Source: JAXMHQ01 sp046346665 | GTDB lineage: Bacteria; Verrucomicrobiota; Verrucomicrobiia; Limisphaerales; JAXMHQ01 | Length of the DNA: 64,000 bases | Assembly (NCBI GenBank): GCA_046346665.1 | Contig: JAXMHQ010000008.1 | Location: forward strand, 1 to 64,000 | Reading direction: 5' to 3' | Part shown: piece after piece, positions 1 through 7,385 of the stretch | How the letters are laid out: every line of letters begins with the position of its first letter | Position numbering within the stretch: position 1 is the stretch's first letter | Notes under the pieces: generated by a model | Told to the model about the DNA's origin: nothing | Databases searched by the model: none | Seen by the model: the letters and a program-made list of their open reading frames with translations, nothing else | Program-made: the position numbers and the translations under genes

Positions 1-577
1 TGTTGCCCGTTCCGCCGTCGCCCAAGCCCACATACAGATAGCCGTCCGGACCGAACTGCAACTGGCCGCCGTTGTGATTCGAGGCGGGATCGATCTGGGC
101 AATCAGGCGGACTTCGGAGTTCGGGTCGCCCTGGTTCGGATTCGAGGCTGATGCCTGGTATTGGGCGAGAATATCATGCAACCCGGTTCCGCCGTTGGTC
201 GCCGGGCCGGTGTAAAAAACATAAAACAACCGGTTGCTGGCGTAACCGGGATGGAACGCAATCCCCACCAATCCCTCCTCGTTGTTCAAATCCGCCGATT
301 CCCCCGACGCCACCACGCTCACGCGGGCGGAAATATCCATGAAAATCGTCCTCGCCGGCTTGGCGAGATTGGTGATGACGACAATACGGCCGTGTTTCTC
401 CACAATAAACAGCCGGTTCGTCTCGCCCGGAGGCGTCGCGATCGCCACGGGGTTCAAAAATGTGAGCCCGGGAAAGGCATTGGTCGTCAGCAAGCCCGGG
501 ATCACGGCATGGACGGAAACAGCGGTTGAACAGGAAACGATCAAGGCAGCCCAAAAGGCGCGGCAAAGAGTTTTCAT
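1..577 (-). CDS. PQQ-type glucose/sorbosone dehydrogenase-like secreted protein (partial, N-terminal part)
   Basis: This gene runs off the left edge of the window; about 192 N-terminal residues are present, read on the minus strand from an ATG at 577. The protein begins with a signal peptide (MKTLCRAFWAALIVSCS...). It then shows the pattern of the glucose/sorbosone dehydrogenase beta-propeller family (PF07995): 'FLNPVAIATPPGETNRLFIVEKHGRI', 'NNEEGLVGIAFHPGY' and 'DPASNHNGGQLQFGPDGYLYVGLGDGG'. In related enzymes the His after 'SN' lies near the PQQ site. The family oxidises sugars in the periplasm with PQQ, but many verrucomicrobial members have no tested substrate, so the function is inferred only from the fold. 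Confidence 0.8.
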   Translation of the reverse strand, partial: MKTLCRAFWAALIVSCSTAVSVHAVIPGLLTTNAFPGLTFLNPVAIATPPGETNRLFIVEKHGRIVVITNLAKPARTIFMDISARVSVVASGESADLNNEEGLVGIAFHPGYASNRLFYVFYTGPATNGGTGLHDILAQYQASASNPNQGDPNSEVRLIAQIDPASNHNGGQLQFGPDGYLYVGLGDGGTGN

Positions 578-651
578 ACAGGGTTTCTGAGGATTGAAAG
601 TGCGCGTTAATCCAGTGAAAGTCAACTGCCCCCGCCCCGTAGCCCCCGTGG

Positions 652-671
652 CCGCAATCGTGAGATTGCGG
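652..671. repeat. REP-like palindrome, single copy (GTAGCCGC family)
   Basis: An 8-bp perfect stem (CCGCAATC / GATTGCGG) closes on a GTGA loop. The same unit recurs at 7038-7101, 13062-13128, 17502-17525, 48421-48641 and five times in 53078-53835. Here it sits in the divergent gap between the dehydrogenase-like gene and the GIY-YIG gene. Confidence 0.75.
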
Positions 672-744
672 TCCCCCGGAGCATCCCTGGCCCGTCAGCC
701 GGGTGGGACAGCCGATGTCCCTGGAGACATGATTGAATCGCGCC

Positions 745-1122
745 ATGGCTGCCGGTCAACTCTGGCTCTTCCCGCCGCCGCGCCCCCTCGTGGAGCGGCT
801 CGGCGAGGCGTTCTTTCATTCGCTCCCCACCAGCGCGGGCGTCTACTTCCTGTGCGGACCCGAATCCGGCGTGCTCTACGTCGGCCGCGCCCGCAACCTG
901 CGACGCCGCCTCCAAAGCTATCGCGTGGCCAACCCCGAACGCCTCCCCCGCCGCCTCGTCCGCCTGCTCCACCGTGTCACCCGCATCGAGTTCGACTGCT
1001 GCCCCACCGAATCCGCCGCGCGCGCCCGCGAGGAACTGCTCATCTGCGTTCTCGCCCCGCAATTCAACCGCGCCGGCAAAGTCATTCCGGCTCTTCCTAA
1101 GGTTAAACGGTTGAATTGTTGA
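745..1122 (+). CDS. GIY-YIG nuclease family protein (UvrC N-terminal-like)
   Basis: A 125-residue protein with one GIY-YIG domain (PF01541). 'SAGVYFLCGPESGVLYVGRARNLRRR' matches the GVY...LYVG core plus the following Arg-rich helix, and 'ESAARAREELLICVLAPQFN' carries the catalytic Glu and the terminal Asn of the UvrC/Cho-type domain. UvrC's other domains (UVR, RNase H-like, HhH) are absent, so it is a stand-alone nuclease, like Cho or a repair accessory protein. ATG 745 is preferred over the upstream TTG at 733. The last residues (VKRLNC) and the stop codon lie inside the octamer element that follows, so the natural C-terminus has probably been rewritten by that repeat. Confidence 0.8.
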   Translation: MAAGQLWLFPPPRPLVERLGEAFFHSLPTSAGVYFLCGPESGVLYVGRARNLRRRLQSYRVANPERLPRRLVRLLHRVTRIEFDCCPTESAARAREELLICVLAPQFNRAGKVIPALPKVKRLNC

Positions 1123-1196
1123 ATCGTTCAACCGTTAAAGGGTTTAAATCGCGTCCGACCTTTTAACCGTTTAACTTTTTTAACGGTTTAACTATG
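1103..1196. repeat. Palindromic octamer-tandem element (period 8, GTTGAANN type)
   Basis: The left arm is a run of 8-nt units of the form GTTNAANN (about six units from 1103). The right arm is a run of NNTTTAAC units, the reverse complement (about four units, ending near 1196). A GC-rich spacer lies between them. It starts in the 3' end of the GIY-YIG gene and supplies its TGA. Sister elements are at 43322-43411 and 59249-59342; a lone right arm is at 41918-41950. Confidence 0.8.
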
Positions 1197-1204
1197 CTGG
1201 CGAC

Positions 1205-1630
1205 ATGATCGACATCATTTATCCCCGCAGCCCGCGCGAAACCATGGACGGCTGGCCGCACCTGCCCCGGTTCGTCGACAAGATCCGGCTGCACCTCGCC
1301 GGGAAACTTCACTCCGATTACCAGCCGAATTTCTGCAAGGGCTTCGACGGCCAGTGGCTCGAAGCGGCGGGGGTCGATCCGCAGCAATTCATCGAGGTGG
1401 TCCGGAAGAGCGTGACCGACGGACAGGTCTGCGACTGGGTCCGGCAAAATGTCCGGAAACCGGCGTCGGCAAAGGCGGAGCTGCTGAAGAAGATGCTGAA
1501 CTACCCGGCCAAGGACGACGCGTCCGGCCAGGAACGGCTCAAAATGCGGAAAGAGCAGTCCGGCCTCTCCCACCGCGACGACATCCAGTGCTTCGTCGAC
1601 TACATCGACGCCGACGAGAAGAGGCTCTGA
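1205..1630 (+). CDS. DUF5069 domain-containing protein
   Basis: A 141-residue cytoplasmic protein matching DUF5069 (PF16798). The N-terminal signature 'PRSPRETMDGWPHLPRFVDK' followed by 'IRLHLAGKLHSDYQPNF' and 'FDGQWLEAAG' is typical. Members are small proteins common in Verrucomicrobiota and have no established function. There is no signal peptide, membrane segment or recognisable catalytic motif. The ATG follows the octamer element directly, with no clear Shine-Dalgarno sequence, so it may be transcribed through from the GIY-YIG gene or from a promoter inside the repeat. The length agrees with the family. Confidence 0.85.
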   Translation: MIDIIYPRSPRETMDGWPHLPRFVDKIRLHLAGKLHSDYQPNFCKGFDGQWLEAAGVDPQQFIEVVRKSVTDGQVCDWVRQNVRKPASAKAELLKKMLNYPAKDDASGQERLKMRKEQSGLSHRDDIQCFVDYIDADEKRL

Positions 1631-1739
1631 GATTCCGCAGCAGCGATTCTACCATCGCACCCCTCCCGCCCCGCAGGCTCATGGACTTTGGCCCTGGGCG
1701 CCAACCCTGTACGGCTCACGACAAGGTCGGGCTTTTTCC

Positions 1740-1767
1740 TTGACGCAATTCAGCTCAACAGTAGAGT
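1740..1767 (+). promoter_or_regulatory. Candidate sigma70-type promoter for the secreted protein at 1863
   Basis: TTGACG (1740-1745) and TAGAGT (1762-1767) are separated by 16 nt, about 95 nt before the ATG at 1863. The -35 matches well and the -10 matches 4 of 6. The surrounding AT-rich stretch contrasts with the local base composition. There is no experimental support. Confidence 0.35.
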
Positions 1768-1862
1768 CTTAAATCACGGCAGAAAGGGAGCACAATCACT
1801 GTGCCTGAACGCACTTAAGACGGAACCGTCAAATACTTCCAACCATCCACCCCGGACGCCTT

Positions 1863-2705
1863 ATGAAAAAACTTCATTACCATCTCGCATCCATCGCGAT
1901 CGCCGCAGGACTTTCGCTAATCCTTCCCACGGTGGCGAACGCCCAGTCGGGCCCCTCCGGCACAACCACAAACACAGTCTCGGATCCCGCCAATGCAGTC
2001 TGGGATTTCGCCGGCATCGTCACGAACGTAAACGTCGATGTCACCGGCAGCATCGGATCAGTGGACCTCTCCTTCCCCGTGACCATTCAACAATCCGGAT
2101 CCGGAAAACTCAGCGGCTCGGGGGATGTCACCGTCGCGCTGGACTACGCAGGCTCCGACCTGTCCTTCCCCGGCACCTACAAAGTGTCCGGAGGGCTGAC
2201 GTCAAGCCGCGACGGCGCGCACCTCACTTTTGTCGCCACCGTGGCCGGCATGACGTCGCTGCCTCCTGATCCCAAGTCCCGACGTGTCAGCGCCACGCAC
2301 CAGGACAACGCCACGATCAATGCCTCGACACGCACGATTTCCGGCAAACGCAAGCTCAGCGCGTCCGCCTCCGGAATGGGTTCGATTGTCGAAAACAGCT
2401 TCTTCGGCCCGCTCCCGCTCCACCTCGTCGGGCCCTTTGGAAACGGCTCATGGACGCTGACTCTCACTGTGTCGACCACCGGCAAGATAGTGACCGGCTC
2501 GGCCGTCGTTGCATTAAACTCCGGACAGACGTTCCACTACGGGGTCAAGGGCTCGTTCAACGCAAAAAGCAACTCGTCCAAACTCGTCCTGACGGGGGCG
2601 GACCTTGCCACGAAGGGATCGACGCTGCAGGTCACAATGTCCGGCGATGCCGTCACCGCGATCAAAGGGAAAATCACCGGCCAATCGGTCAAAGTCACTT
2701 TCTAG
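1863..2705 (+). CDS. Secreted beta-rich protein of unknown function
   Basis: A 280-residue protein with a clear signal peptide (MKKLHYHLASIAIAAGLSLI..., cut likely after VANAQ). The mature part is rich in Gly, Ser, Thr and Val and alternates polar and apolar residues, as in a beta-sheet protein. Two similar halves can be seen: 'GSGKLSGSGDVTVALDYAGSDL..' and 'NSKLVLTGADLATKGSTLQVTM..', with recurring 'G.V' turns ending in 'IKGKITGQSVKVTF'. No catalytic motif or known domain is recognised. It is probably periplasmic or surface-located. It stands alone between a candidate promoter and a convergent amylase gene. Confidence 0.75.
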   Translation: MKKLHYHLASIAIAAGLSLILPTVANAQSGPSGTTTNTVSDPANAVWDFAGIVTNVNVDVTGSIGSVDLSFPVTIQQSGSGKLSGSGDVTVALDYAGSDLSFPGTYKVSGGLTSSRDGAHLTFVATVAGMTSLPPDPKSRRVSATHQDNATINASTRTISGKRKLSASASGMGSIVENSFFGPLPLHLVGPFGNGSWTLTLTVSTTGKIVTGSAVVALNSGQTFHYGVKGSFNAKSNSSKLVLTGADLATKGSTLQVTMSGDAVTAIKGKITGQSVKVTF

Positions 2706-2739
2706 AGCGTCTTCAATAAAACGGCAGCCGTTTATTTAT

Positions 2740-2793
2740 CCGCAGATTTCGCAGATGAACGCAGATTATCTGTGAAATCTGCTTAGTCTGCGG
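2740..2793. repeat. Palindromic nonamer-tandem element (CGCAGATT type)
   Basis: Units of CGCAGATNN repeat every 9-10 nt on the left. Their complements (ATCTGNNNN, period 9) lie on the right and end in CTGCGG. A related, shorter copy is at about 50624-50672. It lies in the convergent gap between the secreted protein gene and the GH13 gene. Just before it, at 2716-2737, is a weak AAACGG/CCGTTT hairpin. Confidence 0.7.
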
Positions 2794-2850
2794 ATGTTCT
2801 TTCAGGCGCTTGCCGTCTGCAAAGCCCCGGTGTCAAAGCCCCGGTGTCAC

Positions 2851-2924
2851 TCTAGACATTCAACATTTGCCCGGGTCTTGACCATTTCTTGTCCACTAAA
2901 TGCATCAAATGTTGAATGTCTAGA
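2851..2924. repeat. Perfect 19-bp inverted repeat with 36-nt loop
   Basis: The arm 2851-2869 (TCTAGACATTCAACATTTG) is exactly repeated in reverse complement at 2906-2924. The loop 2870-2905 includes CCCGGGTCTTGACC, and a similar CTTGGCCCGGG follows the right arm. It lies between convergent genes, so it may be a strong bidirectional 3' hairpin, although no T-tract follows it. Confidence 0.75.
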
Positions 2925-3050
2925 TCTTGGCCCGGGCTAGTTTGGGGTGCAACGGGCTGTTCAGGGGTGCAAGGGTACGGTTTTCGGGCCATCCAAAATC
3001 CATCCATTCAACAACGGACTTAGCCCTCGATCCAGCCGTCCACATCCCGA

Positions 3051-6000
3051 TCAGGGCGCGACCTGGACTTCGTAGAATTTCTGGGGCGCGGCGGGGGTCG
3101 TGTCGTAATAGAACGTCGACAACCCGGTCGCGGGAACGGTCGGGCTGATCTGCACGAACGGCTGCGCGAGGTTCGTCGTGGACAGGACGATGTAGTTCAA
3201 TCCAGGAGTGCTGTCCCAGGCGATGAGCTGGTTGTCGGACGTGGGATAGCCGGTGATCGCGAGCGGCGGCGGCACGATGATGTAGCGCGTGTCGCTCAGG
3301 GTGATGTTTCCGCTGGTAAACGTGACCTGGATAATGTTCGTGCCGGGGACGGCGCCGGTCCAGTTGTAGAGCAGCTGCCGGTAACCCGGGCAGCCGGGGA
3401 ACGAACCCGGCGCGCGCAGGAAATACTGCGACTGCGGCTGCGGCACGCCGTTGATGGTGATGGTGAACAGGCTCGTGTCGCTGCTCGTCAAGCTGGGCGT
3501 GAAACAGGTCTGCACCAGGTAAACCGTGCTGGAATCGATCGCCAGGACCTGTCCGTCCGTCGCCGGGCTCCCGATGTAAAGCACCTGCGCGGCGCCTTGC
3601 GTCTGCACCGTGCGGGTCAGGGTCGTCACCCGGTTCGTGTAAAGGCCCGAAACCGAATTCTTGAGCCGCACCGTGATGGTCGCCGTGCCATTGGTCGGCA
3701 CGACCGGGTAGCTGAACTGGTATTCCTGCGGGTAGGACGGGTATTGAGCGCTGAGCGAGGCGTTAGGCGTCACGGACGCCGCGGCGGTGTATACCGGCAC
3801 GCCGTTGCTCAACCCGCTGCCGTAGGAATCCTGGATGTTGTAATCCACACCCGTCACCGTGCTGTCGGCCCGCACTACGACGGTGTAGGACGTATTCGTT
3901 AGCGTCGTGCCGTCCGTGGCGGGATTGGCAATGACGCCGCCCGGCAGGCCGGAATCGTAATAGAATGTCTGCACGAACGTGTTGAACGCGCCGGACTTTC
4001 CGGCGCGCGGCAGGAACACGCGGGCGCGGAGAATGTGGAACCCGGATTGCAAGCCGGTGGAAACGTTGACCGGGCTGAGGTCGTTATGTGGCCAGACTTT
4101 CGCCGTGGCCGGGTTGAAATTAGTGATGGCGCACACGGTCAAACCGTACAGCTTCGAACCGTCGGCGTCGGAGATGGGCTGGATGTTGTTTCCGCCCGTG
4201 GCCGCGCCGCCTTTGAGCAGGGCGACCTTGTAGCGCACCTGCACGCCGGCGGATTGCGCCGGGATCGTGGCTTTCCACCAGTCGACGGTCGACTGGGCCG
4301 AATCGTGGTTCACCCAGGTTCCCTGCACCACCTGCGTGGTTCCCTTGCCGGTGCCGAACGAACCTTCCGGATTCGATCCGTCGGTCGTGTAATAAAGGTA
4401 GCAGGTATTGATCTGGAACTGGTAACCGACCTTGATCCAGACATCCGCGGCGGCGCCGGCGGCGGGATTGAGCGGTGAGCGTTGGGTGGCAGGGACACCG
4501 CTGCCGAGCGAGGTGACGGAGTTGGTGGGATCGTGCAAGACCCAGGACGCGGCCTGGTTGGTGATGGACGCGCCGTAACCCGAGCCCGGGACCTGTGTCG
4601 GGGCGTTGGCGCCCACGGTGTAATAATACGTTTCCGCGCCGAGCGACACGACGTTGTTGCTTTGAATGTCGCGCGACGCGAACTTTTCCGGACCGTCCCT
4701 GAGCAACAGAGTGGACGCTTCGTAGCCGAGGAAAACATCCGAGGCATAACCGGGCCGGTTATCGCGCAAATCCGAGCCGGCCTGCGGGCCGAGGCCCATC
4801 TGGCTGTTCAAATCGATGCCGCCGTCGAGCTTCACCAGCGCGTTGGAGGCCGAGGCGTCGCTGCGGATCAGGATGTCGAAATTCCCGTTGGTGAGGACCG
4901 GGATGTCGATGGCGTAGGTGCGGTTGGAGACGTTGGAACCGCCGATGACATTGCCGTAGGGATCGATGCTGCCGCGCATGCGGAAGGGGTAGACGGGGTT
5001 GAACGAGGTGTCGCCGTTGCGGCCGTCCTGGCGGTAGACGGTGATGCGCGGAGCCTCGACGCCGCCTTGCATCAACTGGATGGCGTCGTGCTGGCCGGCG
5101 CGGCTGGCTTCGGGCCACTGGTAGCCATACATCACCCAGCCGCCGCTCGGGATCATGAATTCGATCGCCCCGCCACCCGGAGGCGGCGCCGTGTTCACAT
5201 ACACCAGCCGGTTGACCGGGTTCGGATCGTTCGCCGAATTGATCGCGGCCTGCCGGTCGGTCGTGGCGTAATGGACCAGCAGCTTCGGAAATGCCCGGCT
5301 GGCGCCCGGTGTGGTGGACGCGAGCTGTGACAACACCGACCCGGGCGGAAACTGAACGCCGAGGCCGCACCCGCGCGTGTTCGAGACCGTGCCCGGCGTG
5401 TAGTAGCCGTCAGAAGTCCGCGTCACGCCGTCGTCAAAAAAGATGTCGCCCGGAAACCCGTAATTGTCGTTCATCGCGAACAGCACCACGGTCGCGTCCG
5501 CGTTCGTGTAAGCCGTGCCGTATTGCGCCGGCGGGGCGACATCGCGGTAGTCATACCGCTCGAACGCCACCACGTTCTGGTCGCTCCAGCGCCCGCGCGA
5601 CCCGCCGCGCGCGAGTTGGTGATGCAGCGTGGCGATCTCGGGCATCTGGTTGTCGCCGAATTCGCCGAGGTAATTCGCCCCGGCCACGTTCGGAAATGGA
5701 AACTGTCCCGCCGGCGCGGTCGACTGGTTGTAGCCGTCCGAATAGATTTCCGGCAGCCCTTCGTGCATGAAATAATACGCGTTCTGCAGGTCGCGGTGCG
5801 TGGCGCAGCAGGACGACTGGTCCTGGCTCTGCGCGAAATCGACCGCCTGCACCTGGCTGAAGCCGCCGTTCACCGAGAAATCGCGTCCGTCCATTCCCGA
5901 CAACGAACTCCCGCCGCCCAGCGCCCCGTTCATCCAGCTCTGCAGCGGCGCGTTCAACAGCCGCATGCCGCGATTGAGATATTCGGAAAAACTCGGCGGC

Positions 6001-7178
6001 GATCCCAGGTGCTCGCCGAACAGCATCGCGTCGTTCCGCGGCGCCTCGGTGTCGAACAGGCTGTTCCGGTTCCCGTCCGTCTCCACATAGCCGTTCCCCG
6101 TCACGTTGTTGCCGTAACCGTGGATGTAATCATACATCGCCTGGATCGCGCCCGTGTAACCGCTGAAGGTCGACTCGTCCACCATCGGGCTCGCGGCGTC
6201 GGATCCGAAAAATCCCGACGGCGTGTGCTTGACCGCGTCGAGCCGGAACCCGTCGCCTTTCGTGGTCGCCAGGGTCCAGATGGCGGCGCGGATCAGGTAG
6301 GCATTGACGTCTTCGGCGACCGGCACGCCATTCGCGCCGTCGAACGGATGCCACGGGCCGCCGATGGAAGGCAACGCCGGGTTCATGTAATATTCCGGGT
6401 GAGCCGGCTGCCGGATGAACACCGGCTTCTGCGTCGTGCTGCCCAGGGTCGTACCGAAATTCAAATTGAGCGATCCCGGCTCGTTTGCGATGTCGATGAG
6501 CCCGCTGAGCGATTCGTTCTGAACATCCCATTGATTGCTGTAATCCTGGACGCCCGGCCAGTTCTGGTAATATTGGCCGACCGTTTGGATGTGGAAATCC
6601 TGCGGGATCATGCCCGGGTAATAATTCGTCGGCGTGTTGGCGTTATAACCCGGCACGGTGAACGCGCGGTGGTTCATGACGTTGTCGAAATAGACGCGGA
6701 TGCCGAACCGGTGCGCCGTCGCGACCATCTGGATCAATTCCGCCTGTGTGCCCCAGCGTGTCGCCACCGTGCCGTTCTGGTTCAATCCACCGAGGTCGAA
6801 CGGGTCGAAGAGATCGTAGCCGACCGAGAACACGCTGCTGCCCTTGGCGGGCGGCGGGACCCAGAGGCTGTCGTAACCGGCTTCGGCGATTTCGGGCATT
6901 TTCTGGGTCAACTGGGCCCAGGGTACGTTGAAGAGTTCCAGCATGGACTCGGCGCGGGCGGAGAGCGTGAGGAGGCAGGCGATGAAAGCAATGGCGGCCG
7001 CGATCGCAAGGCTACGAATTCCTTCCCGTCCGAAACTCCGCGATTTTACAATCGCGGCTACATCGTCAACCGGCCCCGTAGCCGCGATCGTGAGATCGCG
7101 GATCCCGTGATTGCGAAGAGTGTTAGGAGAGAAACTCCGTCGAGCCCCGGCTCCCGGCGAAAACTGGTTGATAGACAT
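3051..7178 (-). CDS. Secreted GH13 alpha-amylase with long C-terminal beta-domain tail
   Basis: A 1375-residue enzyme with a GH13 TIM barrel (PF00128) at about residues 78-620. Conserved regions visible are 'YFDNVMNH' (about 163-170), 'DGFRLDAVKH' with nucleophile Asp at about 313, 'MLFGEHLG' with the general acid Glu at about 389, and 'VDFAQSQDQ' (about 446-454), where the usual region IV His is replaced. The long tail holds several Ig-like segments, one with 'YYTTDGSNPEG', and ends in the module 'YIVLSTTNLAQ...FYEVQVAP' shared with two neighbours. It should hydrolyse alpha-1,4-glucans outside the cell. The ORF's first ~55 residues are odd: residues 25-50 are a translated REP-like repeat placed before the signal peptide (SLAIAAAIAFIACLLTLSARA), so the true start is uncertain. 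Confidence 0.85.
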   Translation of the reverse strand: MSINQFSPGAGARRSFSPNTLRNHGIRDLTIAATGPVDDVAAIVKSRSFGREGIRSLAIAAAIAFIACLLTLSARAESMLELFNVPWAQLTQKMPEIAEAGYDSLWVPPPAKGSSVFSVGYDLFDPFDLGGLNQNGTVATRWGTQAELIQMVATAHRFGIRVYFDNVMNHRAFTVPGYNANTPTNYYPGMIPQDFHIQTVGQYYQNWPGVQDYSNQWDVQNESLSGLIDIANEPGSLNLNFGTTLGSTTQKPVFIRQPAHPEYYMNPALPSIGGPWHPFDGANGVPVAEDVNAYLIRAAIWTLATTKGDGFRLDAVKHTPSGFFGSDAASPMVDESTFSGYTGAIQAMYDYIHGYGNNVTGNGYVETDGNRNSLFDTEAPRNDAMLFGEHLGSPPSFSEYLNRGMRLLNAPLQSWMNGALGGGSSLSGMDGRDFSVNGGFSQVQAVDFAQSQDQSSCCATHRDLQNAYYFMHEGLPEIYSDGYNQSTAPAGQFPFPNVAGANYLGEFGDNQMPEIATLHHQLARGGSRGRWSDQNVVAFERYDYRDVAPPAQYGTAYTNADATVVLFAMNDNYGFPGDIFFDDGVTRTSDGYYTPGTVSNTRGCGLGVQFPPGSVLSQLASTTPGASRAFPKLLVHYATTDRQAAINSANDPNPVNRLVYVNTAPPPGGGAIEFMIPSGGWVMYGYQWPEASRAGQHDAIQLMQGGVEAPRITVYRQDGRNGDTSFNPVYPFRMRGSIDPYGNVIGGSNVSNRTYAIDIPVLTNGNFDILIRSDASASNALVKLDGGIDLNSQMGLGPQAGSDLRDNRPGYASDVFLGYEASTLLLRDGPEKFASRDIQSNNVVSLGAETYYYTVGANAPTQVPGSGYGASITNQAASWVLHDPTNSVTSLGSGVPATQRSPLNPAAGAAADVWIKVGYQFQINTCYLYYTTDGSNPEGSFGTGKGTTQVVQGTWVNHDSAQSTVDWWKATIPAQSAGVQVRYKVALLKGGAATGGNNIQPISDADGSKLYGLTVCAITNFNPATAKVWPHNDLSPVNVSTGLQSGFHILRARVFLPRAGKSGAFNTFVQTFYYDSGLPGGVIANPATDGTTLTNTSYTVVVRADSTVTGVDYNIQDSYGSGLSNGVPVYTAAASVTPNASLSAQYPSYPQEYQFSYPVVPTNGTATITVRLKNSVSGLYTNRVTTLTRTVQTQGAAQVLYIGSPATDGQVLAIDSSTVYLVQTCFTPSLTSSDTSLFTITINGVPQPQSQYFLRAPGSFPGCPGYRQLLYNWTGAVPGTNIIQVTFTSGNITLSDTRYIIVPPPLAITGYPTSDNQLIAWDSTPGLNYIVLSTTNLAQPFVQISPTVPATGLSTFYYDTTPAAPQKFYEVQVAP
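7038..7101. repeat. Pair of inverted GTAGCCGC REP-like palindromes inside the amylase 5' coding frame
   Basis: Two copies of the REP-like unit face each other (7038-7061 and 7078-7101) with a 16-nt spacer. Both are read in frame in the amylase ORF, giving 'RDLTIAATG' and 'VAAIVKSR'. This is the same paired arrangement as at 13062-13128, where it is intergenic. Confidence 0.75.
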
Positions 7179-7385
7179 ATCGGATTCCAGGGCGAACTTC
7201 GCCTGGAGGAGTCGCTGAACCTACCATGCCCCGGGGCGTTGCCGCCACCACATCTTTGTGCGGGTGGCCGCAGAACCTGCCTTGTGGTAGTCTCTTGTGC
7301 TACAAGCCAGTGACAGCCATCGGTGCACCGACCAGGCAGCAATGGACGTCGAGTCCCACTGCTGCCGCCAGCCAAAAAAAATAGC

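Noticed and set aside
745..1122. Truncated uvrC
   Set aside because: A compact GIY-YIG domain with a natural start. No remnants of the later UvrC domains follow, so it is a stand-alone family member.
5523..7313. Plus-strand frame opposite the GH13 amylase
   Set aside because: Arg/Val-rich shadow of the amylase, without any motif or ribosome-binding site.
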